This document shows, in pieces, positions 1 to 10,627 of a stretch of DNA of 64,000 nucleotides. This DNA comes from Hormiphora californensis. Its lineage: Eukaryota; Ctenophora; Tentaculata; Cydippida; Pleurobrachiidae. The position numbers were made by a program, and so were the translations under genes. The notes under the pieces are model-generated. The model made no database searches. It had not been told where the DNA came from and saw only the letters and a program-made list of their open reading frames with translations. Each line of letters starts with the position of its first letter. The stretch's first letter is position 1. The stretch is from the NCBI GenBank assembly GCA_020137815.1, contig CM035353.1, forward strand, positions 7,347,298 through 7,411,297. Direction: 5' to 3'.

Positions 1-175
1 TGAGTGGTTTGGTGCCTGGTGGTTAGAGCTATTTTAGTGCAGGGTAACTGGAAGCGTTTGAAAGACAATTTTAAGACATTTTCAATACAACCAAGATCAA
101 GTCTTTTTTATTAGGAACTGGTGATATAATTGTAATAGTTTGTCACACGCAAATACAACGCCGCACAATCTTTTG

Positions 176-1615
176 GGCAGGTCGGTAGAACTTCGACAGA
201 ATTTAGGGCAGGTCAATTTAGGGCAGGTCTGAATTTAGGGCAGCTCTGAATTTAGGGCGGGTCTGAATTTAGGGCAGGTCTGAATTTAGGGCAGGTCAAT
301 GTAGTGCAGGTCTGAATACTCAGAGTGACTGAGAGTTAATCGGATGATAGGTATTTAATGATCTTATGATGGTTGAGAGTAAGTTAGGAGGATACAAATA
401 TTTAGGAATTCTTTGGGGGAGATTTAATATTACAGTCGGACCCGATTTAACGGCACCCTCGGGGGAAAGGGTTTTGTCCGTTAAATCGGGGTGTCCGTTA
501 AATCGGGGTAGAGCATATTTGGCCCATAAAACCCTATTTTTGTCCAAAATTCTGTACTAAAAACCTCTAACTGTTAAATGCAATGTCCATGTATTGATTA
601 CATGATCATTTCTGATTAGAAAAAGAAAGTAATTTCAAAATAATTTCAAAATAAGTTATAAAATTTTTTTAAGGTACTATATCAACCACGTCCGAATCGT
701 TTATCGAATCAGTGCATCTTATCGCATGTCTTGCTGCTAATTAGACGAACCGATACGTGATACCATGCCGAATCGGGGCACTTTAAGCGGGGTGAGGAAG
801 AATTTGAATTTCAAAATATATTTTTCTCTGAAAATTCATGGGGAGCACCGATCAAAGCATTGACAATCATTCTGTAAAATTTTGCAAAAAAAGTTATGAA
901 AATTTTTCAAAGGTATATCAACCACGTCCGAATCGTGTTTCGAATCAGTGCATTTTATCGCACGTCCTGTCGTTAATTAGACGGTTCGAAACGAACCGAT
1001 ACGTGATCCCCATGAGGCCAGTTTAACAAGCGTCAAAATTGCGATTCGATGGGCCTCATGGGGATCACATATCTGTTCGTTTTAAACCGTCTAATTACCG
1101 GCAAGACATGCAATAAGATGCACCGATTCAAAACACGATTCGGACGTGGTTTCAAAAAAAAATTCAAAAAAAATTTCAAAAATTTTGGGGGAAATTTATC
1201 CTGCCGTTAAATCGGGGTGCCGCTAAATCGGGGGCCGTTAAATCGGGGTCCGACTGTATTTACTTGTTACAATAGTTATTGAGAGATATTAGAAGATAAG
1301 AATTTGGGTCAATGTTTTAGATGAGTAGGAATAGCGAGAAGCCACGTACAGGGGATTGTGCGACGTGCCGAGAGGAGAAGCTGCGACGTCAGCCTACTCA
1401 TCTAAACATTGACCCAAATTCTTATCTTCTAATATCTCTCCATAACTATTGTAACAAGTAAATAATATTAAATTGACCTGCCCTAAATTCAGACCTGCCC
1501 TAAATTCAGACACGCCCTAAATTCAGACCTGCCCTAAATTCAGACCTGCCCTAAATTCAGAGCTGCCCTAAATTCAGACCTGCCCTAAATTCTGTCGAAG
1601 TTCTACCGACCTGCC
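176..1615. mobile_element. Fold-back (long inverted repeat) DNA transposon, copy 1
   Basis: The ends are inverted copies of GGCAGGTCGGTAGAACTTCG. Behind each end lies a run of about seven tandem 17-bp units of the type GGGCAGGTCTGAATTTA, facing inward. The element is flanked by a perfect 9-bp direct repeat, AATCTTTTG, at 167-175 and 1616-1624. No transposase frame is present, so it is non-autonomous. The same family recurs at 8875-9891. An 8-9 bp target duplication fits hAT or Mutator-like superfamilies; which one is unresolved. A second element (433-1256) sits in the left arm. Confidence 0.85.
433..1256. mobile_element. Nested pogo/Tigger-like MITE flanked by TA
   Basis: The termini are CAGTCGGACCCGATTTAA and its near-perfect inverse, with TA on both sides (431-432 and 1257-1258). 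Removing the element rejoins TTTAATAT-TA-TTTACTTG, which matches the intact opposite arm of the host fold-back around 1458-1474. Insertion at a TA is therefore visible directly. The interior holds direct and inverted copies of a unit containing CCACGTCCGAATCGT. TA target and CAG...CTG ends are typical of Tc1/mariner-pogo elements. A 160-bp relative lies at 53564-53723. Confidence 0.85.
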
Positions 1616-1876
1616 AATCTTTTGAATGTGCGGCCCCTGCTGGCTGCCTCTACAGTCTACTGTATTAAGTTAAAAATTCAACTTGATACCACTAAGAATA
1701 AATAGTGCAAATATTCCGGAAATTGGATTCTGAAATCTAAAAACAATTAAAATCAATCCAACAGCTGGATTGAGGGTTGATTTTAGTTGTTTAAATTATT
1801 TATAGTTGGATCCCAGCAGTAAATCATTTGGTATGCTATCGGTTTACCAAAAGTATTTCTATCACTCTGTAGCAAT

Positions 1877-3274
1877 ATGACGACTGGAATGTCTTGTTGC
1901 GGTGAAACTGAGGAGCTGAATCAGTCACGATTTCAAGAGTGGAGTTTAGAGAAACAGATTGAAAACCATCCCTCACTCCATCATCTGCCAGACGAGATCA
2001 TTCTTCATATTTTCTCTTATCTCCAGCCCGCAGACCGTTTGCAGTGTGGGAAGGTTTGCAGACGGTGGTATAACACATCTCGGGATTCCTTTCAATCAAT
2101 TGTGCATGTTTATGTTTCTGAAGATGCTGGTAAGATAATGACAATGGAAACTATCAATGAAATATCTGTTCAAGACGGTTACGCTGATCGAGTATTGGAT
2201 TTGGTACATGGTAATGTCAAGGAAGTTGATCTAAGAGGGGGAAATCTGAATTTTACAGTTCTAAAATCCCTTGGAAAGTGCACACAACTCACTTGCTTAG
2301 AATTGGACAGTGTTACTAGAAAGTTGGCCCGCCAGTTTTCGATTAACACCCCTCCCTTATTGGTCAAACTTACTCTGAGATCTTGTACCGGGCTCGATGA
2401 GAAGTCATTGGAGCTGATGATTTGTAACTTACCACTCCTTTCCCAACTTTATCTTTCTGACAACAAGGAAATCACTGGTAAATGTATTGTCAACAGATTG
2501 CAGACGAACCGTTTAAAAGAGTTATTTCTCGATTACTGTGACAATATTGTCCCTCGAACGTTTCATCACATTTTGATTTGGTTTCACGATACCCTAGAGG
2601 CTCTGAGCATCCCAGCTCACGTTCTCAAGAGACTTGACCAGCTTCAACCATCACTTCACACCCTTGCAAACCTGAACCACTTGGCAGTAGAAGTCGTTGA
2701 CAAATGGGGCGGTCCGGATGTTGACTACACGAACCAGTTTCGTCACTTCCTGTGTTCAGTACCAAACTTGAAAACTTTGGAGCTGAGTGAAGTTAGGTTT
2801 CGCTTAGATGCTTTGCTGCCGGTAATCTTGGAAAAGAATCAAGGATTGACCCGACTGATTTTTGAATGTCCTTTGAGGACACTAAACTGTAGCAATCTAA
2901 ACATCATTACGAACTTCAAACAACTGAAGGACTTAACTTTGAATGGGGATAAGGTAGCTGAATTTGGTTACAGTTGGTTACCTCAATGTGCCTCGCTAGA
3001 GAACGTATCATTGCGTCAATCCGCCATTACCGATCGGGAGGTCACAGAGGCTATTCTCACTCTAAAGAATCTGAGAAATATATATCTCGGCTATTGTTCT
3101 AATATTGACGGAACATTCCTATACGAATGTCATGAGAGATATAGTACTAACAGTGATGGGAGGCTTAACATCATTTACCCCGATCATCTTCATGTTGACA
3201 GTACTGAATTTCCCAAGTTCAGAATTTTAAGGTACCCTGGGCACTGGTTGGTGACGCGGTCCCCCCTCCACTAG
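1877..3274 (+). CDS. F-box and leucine-rich-repeat protein (FBXL-type), intronless
   Basis: The frame encodes 465 residues. An F-box lies at about residues 34-75 (LPDEIILHIFSYL followed by CGKVCRRWY), the part that binds SKP1 in SCF ubiquitin ligases. The rest, about 100-440, is a series of irregular leucine-rich repeats that would select the substrate. No intron is needed, unlike neighbouring genes, so this may be a retrocopy or a naturally intronless gene. The final residues after the PGHW motif (TRSPLH) and the stop come from a 55-bp insertion at 3248-3302. Without it the frame would continue into an acidic tail rich in Asp and Glu. Exact FBXL orthology cannot be assigned. Confidence 0.85.
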   Translation: MTTGMSCCGETEELNQSRFQEWSLEKQIENHPSLHHLPDEIILHIFSYLQPADRLQCGKVCRRWYNTSRDSFQSIVHVYVSEDAGKIMTMETINEISVQDGYADRVLDLVHGNVKEVDLRGGNLNFTVLKSLGKCTQLTCLELDSVTRKLARQFSINTPPLLVKLTLRSCTGLDEKSLELMICNLPLLSQLYLSDNKEITGKCIVNRLQTNRLKELFLDYCDNIVPRTFHHILIWFHDTLEALSIPAHVLKRLDQLQPSLHTLANLNHLAVEVVDKWGGPDVDYTNQFRHFLCSVPNLKTLELSEVRFRLDALLPVILEKNQGLTRLIFECPLRTLNCSNLNIITNFKQLKDLTLNGDKVAEFGYSWLPQCASLENVSLRQSAITDREVTEAILTLKNLRNIYLGYCSNIDGTFLYECHERYSTNSDGRLNIIYPDHLHVDSTEFPKFRILRYPGHWLVTRSPLH

Positions 3275-3302
3275 GGCCGCGCGAAGCGCGGCAAACGAAG
3301 CC
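3248..3302. mobile_element. 55-bp insertion with 8-bp direct repeats in the F-box gene 3' end
   Basis: The 8-bp sequence GGCACTGG occurs immediately before (3240-3247) and after (3303-3310) this segment. The inserted DNA contains a GC-rich hairpin (GCCGCGCGAAGCGCGGC) and supplies the in-frame stop of the F-box gene. The reading frame Gly-His-Trp at the left repeat continues in the same frame at the right repeat as His-Trp-Ala-Leu-Glu-Asp-Pro-Glu. This is what a target-site duplication would give. Terminal inverted repeats are not evident, so the class is unknown. Confidence 0.6.
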
Positions 3303-3485
3303 GGCACTGGGCCCTGGAAGATCCTGAAGGTGATGATGATGGTAGTATGATAATTGTAAGTGATCCGGAAATGGATATAGATTTAGATGATCGCCCATGA
3401 TCCGAATGAAGAGGACTATGACTATGATCCGAATGAAGAGGAGGAGTCCGACTATGATGAAGATCGGAACTCATTCCACAATTGA
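3303..3485 (+). pseudogene. Cut-off acidic C-terminal tail of the F-box gene
   Basis: In frame with the F-box gene across the insertion, this reads HWALEDPEGDDDGSM and on through a second acidic patch to a stop at about 3402. A further acidic stretch (DPNEEDYDYDPNEEEESDYD) lies in another frame up to a stop near 3485, so one extra frameshift may be present. Acid-rich low-complexity tails occur in many nuclear proteins. Whether the tail is still used by splicing is unknown; a GTAAGT at 3356-3361 could act as a donor. Confidence 0.45.
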
Positions 3486-3809
3486 GTTCTCATTATGTAA
3501 ACTTGGGGTAAATGAAAAGTGATGATTATTTGTGATTGTACATGTTGTTGGATATAGTCATTTTTTTAGCCGGTTATTTTAATAAGTTTTTTATGCAAGT
3601 GATTTTTCAGCTTATTATTATTCAATTCGTTTGATTTAAAGTAAAATGGTACCGAATTTTTCTACAGCTGATTTGTTTCACTCGGAGGTTTTACGGTCAT
3701 TATGGTATCTCAACACAGCATAATAACACCCTTTACAGCCCCCATTAATTAACTTAATAGGAAATTAATTTATCTCTCCTAACATGTTACAGTTTAAATA
3801 GCCAGGACT
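3486..3809. other. Short intergenic stretch before the importin gene
   Basis: AT-rich DNA between the F-box gene and the start codon at 3810. It should contain the importin promoter and 5' leader, but I see no clear TATA box or other named element. Confidence 0.4.
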
Positions 3810-3906
3810 ATGAATCTTGTTGAGTTGGAGAACACGCTAGCGGGGACACTCTCCCCCGACCCAAATATCAGGAAGGCAGCAGAGCTTAATATCAAACGGG
3901 TAACTG

Positions 3907-3970
<64 letters not shown>

Positions 3971-6900
3971 ACATATTATGCATTGCATAATATGCAATTT
4001 ACAGCTGATTATGTATAATTATGTTGACAATAATTAACCTTATTTGTGCCCTTTTGTAACAGGTGGAGCAGGTCCAGGGATTCAGCGTCACTTTGTTGCA
4101 GCTTATGATGAACGATGGTACTCAAACACCCGCTGCACAAGCAGGTAAACTAGGGAACTGGGTTATCGAGATGCTCTTGCGTCTTGCTGTGATATAGGGG
4201 TAGAGGTGGGGCTCTTGCTGTGATAGAGGGGTAGGGATGGGGCTCTTGCGTCTTGCTATGATAGAGGGATAGGGATGGGGCTCTGGGAGGGATATGGGTT
4301 GGAGGGAGATAATATAAAGACAATATATACGCTGTGAGCGGGGGTGCAGTAGGATGGATATACAGAGATCACAAGATCAAGTCTGTCCCCCTGGAGAACT
4401 AATCAGCTGCCACAATATTTCAGCCTCGATCAACTTCAAGAATGTGATAGTGAAACACTGGAAGGTCCGTGATGACTACTTCTGCATACCTGAACCTGAT
4501 AAGGCAGCCATTAGGGACAACTTCTTGGAGTGCATGGTCAAATCAAATACTATGATACGGTTTGTTATATGTTCTAACCCTCCTTTACCGGGGCTCGGTG
4601 AAACAGGGTCGAGCAAGACAAGACAAGGTAGAGTATGTTCACCCTAACTGCCCGGTACCCCCCTCCAGGGGTAGGAAAACTAGTCGTTACCGTGCACTGT
4701 CAGGACTAAATGTGCAGTTCAAACAAGTCACAACCCCCTCTCTCTCCCGCTCACTAATATATGTGTTCCTTTAGGAAGCAGCTGTGTGTGTGTGCCCAGA
4801 CAATTGCACGGGAGGACTACCCTGAGAGGTGGCGGTCCATCATGGAACAACTTTATCTTAACCTCAGTACTGACTCTGCTGCATCTGCATGGCTCGCCTC
4901 CCTTCTTCTCTTACACCAGGTATCAACGTCATGATGTCATCTTTTCTTCTGCCCATTACAATCAGACACTAAAAGTGTGATATTAAGTATGAAGTGAAAG
5001 AGATAATATAATTAGGAATCATCTTGTAAAACTATCTCCATGCTCCACTGTATGAAATCTTTGACAGTCTGACTCAGCTCCACTAATATTCGATTAGATT
5101 GTAAAAAAGTACGAGTATAAGAAGCTAGAGGAGCGTGATGGCCTACATGAAGATATGGAGAAGGTCTTACCTGTACTATTTGAAAGGTATAAACCACTCC
5201 CTTTATCCCTCCCCACCTGTACTATTTGAAAGGTATAAACCACTCCCTTTTATCCCTCCCCACCTGTACTATTTGAAAGGTATAAACCACTCCCTTTTAT
5301 CCCTCCCCACCTGTACTATTTGAAAGGTATAAACCACTCCATTTTATCCCTCCCCACCTGTACTATTTGAAAGGTATAAACCACTCCATTTTATCCCTCC
5401 CCACCTGTACTATTTGAAAGGTATAAACCACTCCCTTTTATTCCTCCCCACCTGTACTATTTGAAAGGTATAAACCACTCCCTTTTATCCCTGCCCACCT
5501 GTACTAAAAGGTATAAACCACTCCCTTTTATCCCTCCCCACCTGTATTATTTTATAGGTATAAACCACTCCCTTTTATCCCTCCCCACCTGTACTATTTG
5601 AAAGGTATAAACCACTCCCTTTTATCCCTCCCCACCTGTACTATTTGAAAGGTAAAAACCACTCCCTTTTATCCCTCCGGAGGGGGGCCCGCGTGAATTT
5701 AATATCCATGTCCTAAATAAACACGTCCGACTTTAATGTCCCTGGGACATTAAAGGACATTAAAAGACATTAAAAGACAATAAAAGACATTTAATTAAAA
5801 CATGAATTTTCAGCTATTATTAAACTAAAATGGCGTTTTCAACCACTTAATATTTACTCCTAATGTCCCCTCTATCGATTCCAACCAATACCATAGATGT
5901 TGGGGGTGATTACGCATCATTTTAGGGTGGCCCGGTACCTCGAAGCGAACCCCGGAAATTTTGAAGTTTTGGACTAAATTTCAAGGTTTTCAAGTGAAAA
6001 TAGCCCCGATTTTGATGAAACTCAGTCAGAATGGTCTTTGGTGTCTAATTAGAAGTCAAACAATTTTTAAATGCTCACATCCTAAATTTAGGTTTTTCTA
6101 GGATTTTTAGGTTTTTTTGCTTTTATGGGTTTCAGGAACGTCCTAGAACAAAATAAACAGAACCATCTTTCTCGGCGTGAAATTTTGCATCGATTATAGT
6201 GGCTATAAACCTTTCTATGACGTAAGGTAAAAACCTTTGGTTAAAACATGTGGTAAGGTTTTTTAGGTTTTATTCGTTACACAGACATCGCAGATCAAAA
6301 TGGTTTTCACTAAAATGATTTCCGCATCACTACACGTCGATTGAGTACCTATAACATGGTTTTCTGACAAGAGGTTCGCCCGTTAGCCTAAAACATGTAC
6401 CCGCCCCTATAACATGTACCCGTTTGGGATTTTTGGGATAACTTCTTAACCTTATGCCATAGAAAGGTTTATAGCCACTATAATCGATCCAGAATTTCAT
6501 GCCGAGAAAGTTGGTTTTATTTTGTTCTAGGACGTTCCTGAAACCCATAAACGCCAAAAAACCTAAAAAACCTAAATATCGTAAATTTTGGGTTTGAGCA
6601 CTAAAACTTTTTTGACTTCTAATTAGACACCAAACACTATTTTGACAAAATCGGGGCTATTCTCTACTCGTTTCATAAGATGATTTTGAGATATCGTCTA
6701 GGCTAGAATTATGCACATGTAAAAGAGGTACCGCACCCACACTCCACAGCCCACACAAAAGCAAGCCTAATCACCACTGAAAACTAATGAACATTCATTG
6801 GAATCGAAAGATGGGACCTTTAGTAGTACATTGGTGGTAGATATGTTTCGTAACACATTTTGAAATGGCTTTTGGAAGTTATAATTTAATGTCTTTTAAT

Positions 6901-9900
6901 GTCTTTTAATGTCCTTTAATGTCTTTTAATGTCCTAAATAAACACGGGCAATTTAATGTCCCAAAAATCGAGGGACATTAAAGGACATTTTAATACGCGG
7001 CCCCCCCCCCCCCATCCCTCCCCACCTGTACTATTTGAAAGGTATAAACCACTCCCTTTTATCCCTCCCCACCTGTACTATTTGAAAGGTATAAACCACT
7101 CCCTTTTATCCCTCCCCACCTGTACTATTTGAAAGGTATAAACCACTCCCTTTATCCCTCCCCACCTGTACTATTTGAAAGGTATAAACCACTCCCTTTT
7201 ATCCCTCCCCACCTGTACTATTTGAAAGGTATAAACCACTCCCTTTTATCATGCCATGTACATTGTGTTTGTTTCTTATATGCAAGTAATCCAGTTATTG
7301 AAGGGAGAGAAGTTGTGTGAAACAGTGTCAAATATCGGGTTTTAATGAAAGTGTTATCACAGACTAACCCCTCTTTTCTTTCTTCTTTTTTTTCGTGTCT
7401 TTTATACTCCCCTCTAACCTCTCTCTACTCCCCTCTAACCTCATTTTACTCTCCTCTTTCTACACCCCTCTAACCTCTTTCTACACCCCTCTAACCTCTT
7501 TCTACTCCCCTCTAACCTCTTTCTACTCCCCTCTTTATACTCCCCACTACTCCCCTCTACTCCCCACTTTGTTCAGGTTATCCCAGCTCCATACAGATGA
7601 CTCGGAGGTCAGTGTGGGCTGCCAGAAAACTATCCTGAAGATCGTATACCGCCTCATTCAGGTATGAATGGTCGGGAGGGCCGAGGGGGAGGTCATGCAT
7701 GTATGATATTTTATTCTAATATTTATCAGTCTATTGTTTGATTATTCTATCCTGATATTTATCATCTGCGGCAGATATACAATTTCGCTTTATGAATATT
7801 AAGATTAGAAATTTGTTTTTATTCCCTTGTTATATTCTAACCCCTTTTAATACACGGTAAGAGAAGGTCGAGCAAGGCAAGTACTCCCCGACCTTCCATG
7901 AGGGCTAGTATTCCCCTGTGTATCCCCGCCCCCATAAGTATCTCTATTATCTTCTACCATTATGAAATATCTCCGACCCATTAGAATCCCATTATGGAAT
8001 ATTTCCAATCCATTAGCATCTCTATTCAAACTTCTGGAATTATCTCACTTCATTCTTCTAGTTCCACACCTCTAGCCCGCCCTGCGGTTGTGGCCCTCGT
8101 GTTGACACACTATCTCCCATGTCGTTACTGTAACGCGCGCGAACCGCGCTATACCTCAACACTGCATTGACAGCATTTGCCGCTAACGCATGGTGCAGCA
8201 CCTCACCAGAGTGGGACCCGGAGCTCCAACCCCCACCCGAGCTCTGCCCCGAGACCCTTTCTAAACTGTATTCACCGCTCCCGATGGTCCAGACACCATT
8301 GATCGACCCTCTCTCTCCTTGAACAAAACAAGCGGGCTATTAGATGTATGTTAATCCCAGTTCACCCTATCAGTTCCGACTACCCCTGCAATTGTTCACC
8401 ACGGAGGTGTTCGGAAGAATGGTTGTCTGCCTTCAACAGATAATGTCTCGACCCGTCCCAAAGGTAATACATCTCTGTCTGTCTGTTATGTGTTTGATGA
8501 TAAAACTAAGGTGTGAGCCGTGATTCATTTATGCTGTAAGTACCAGCTGTGTGTGGGAGGTATCCCTCTCTATCTATCTAAAACTATCATTCTATCTGCA
8601 CCCTCTTTCTTTCTAATTTCTCTCTCTCTCTCTCTCTCTCCACAGTGGGTAACGACCCTACAAAGTGGGAAAAAAAGTTGTTTTTAAATTTGCTGAAATT
8701 TGGATATCGATTGTTAAAATAATCAAGGTTTCACGTAAAACAAACCGCATCGAAAAATATTGAGATTTACAGATTTTATGTTAGTTTGAAGTTGAGGGAA
8801 ATTGTGGGGTTTCATTTTGGCTGTGAAATTCGCTTAGATCCATGTGCACACTACTGCAATACCTTTCATTCTTTGGCAGGTCGGTAGAACTTCGACAGAA
8901 TTTAGGGTAGGTCTGAATTTAGGGTAGGTCTGAATTTAGGGTAGGTCTGAATTTAGGGTAGGTCTGAATTTAAGGTAGGTCCGTAATATATCGTTTATCA
9001 AAGCATTGCAATTCGACATTAGGTTCTGATTAGGTGGCTGAACCGCGTCCCGTATCTCGTATCAATTCATTTCAATTCGATCTTAGTCACCGACCGATTA
9101 GGTCGCTGAACCACGTCCCGTATCTCGTATCAACTCATTGAAATTCGAGGTTAGACACAAATTAGGTCCCTGAAACACTGCACGTCCCGTATCTCGTATC
9201 AACGATCATTTCAATTCGATCTTAGTCACCGACGCGATTGGGTCGCTGAACAGCGTCCCGTATCTCGTATCAACATTATTGAAATTCGAGGTTAGACACA
9301 AATTAGATGGCAAACGAATTGTTTTTTTCCTTAAACAGGTTTCAACTCAGGATGGAACTCTTAAAGTCTACGTGCATAAACTAATCAGTGAACAGTCAAA
9401 CAGTCCTAATTTCATTTGATGCGATACGGAACACAGTCTACCGACCTAACTCAGTTCACCTACTTTAAGTAGTACTTAGTGTCGGTGACTAAGATGGAAT
9501 TGCAATGAGTTGATACGCGATACGGGACGTGCTTCAGCGACCTAATCTGTGTCTAACCTCGAATTTCAATGAGTTGATACGAGATACGGGACGTGGTTCA
9601 GCGACCTAATTGGTGACTAATATCGAATTGCAATGAGTTGATACGAGATACGGGACGCGGTTCAGCGACCTAATCAGAACCTAATCTCGAATTGCAATGA
9701 TTTGATAAACGTTACGGACCTACCCTAAATTCAGACCTACCCTAAATTCAGACCTACCCTAAATTTAGACCTGCCCTAAATTCAGACCTACCCTAAATTC
9801 AGACCTACCCTAAATTCAGACCTACCCTAAATTCAGACCTACCCTAAATTCAGACCTACCCTAAATTCTGTCGAAGTTCTACCGACCTGCCCATTCTTTT

Positions 9901-10553
9901 TCTTTCATTTCTTTTGTATCGTGATGGTTGTTTTGTGTTCTTTTCAGTGACTAGGGTTCAAAATGTCTTACTCTAACTGTTTTTTCTCAGTCGCGCGTGT
10001 CAAATTTAGGCTATTTTTAGGGTATGAATGACCAAAAAAAGTTACTTCGCCACTCGACGCCAAGCTTTTCATTGTGATATTCTGACTCTCTGGACAATTT
10101 GGAACATTGTGGTGTCGCGGGAATTCCCCACTTTTCCCCCGTTTGAATTTTATAGCCATTTAAAGTGCGAAATTTAAGCGATTTTTCGCTTTTTCGGCTT
10201 TTATGTGTAAAATGCCTGATCTAAAATGGCATATAACTCAAAAACGGTTTGATTTAGGCCATATGTTGCTTCATAAGTCCTATATAAACATGCACATTCC
10301 GGACAATTTGCATCAAAAATTGGATCTCTAAGTGGTTCCTGAGCCAAGTTACGTTTTTACTTAATCAAGTTATTAATTAGCTAATTAATTTTCTTCAAAT
10401 ATCTCAAAAAGGTGGCATCTAAGCACTCTGAAAAGTGTCTAAATCGCTTTCTAGGCACGGTTTTAGTCTAGGAGAGGTCACTTTGGCCCAAAAATATGAT
10501 TTCTACGGCATATATTTCATTTTGTAGGGTCACACAGGAAAATTACCCACTGT

Positions 10554-10627
<74 letters not shown>

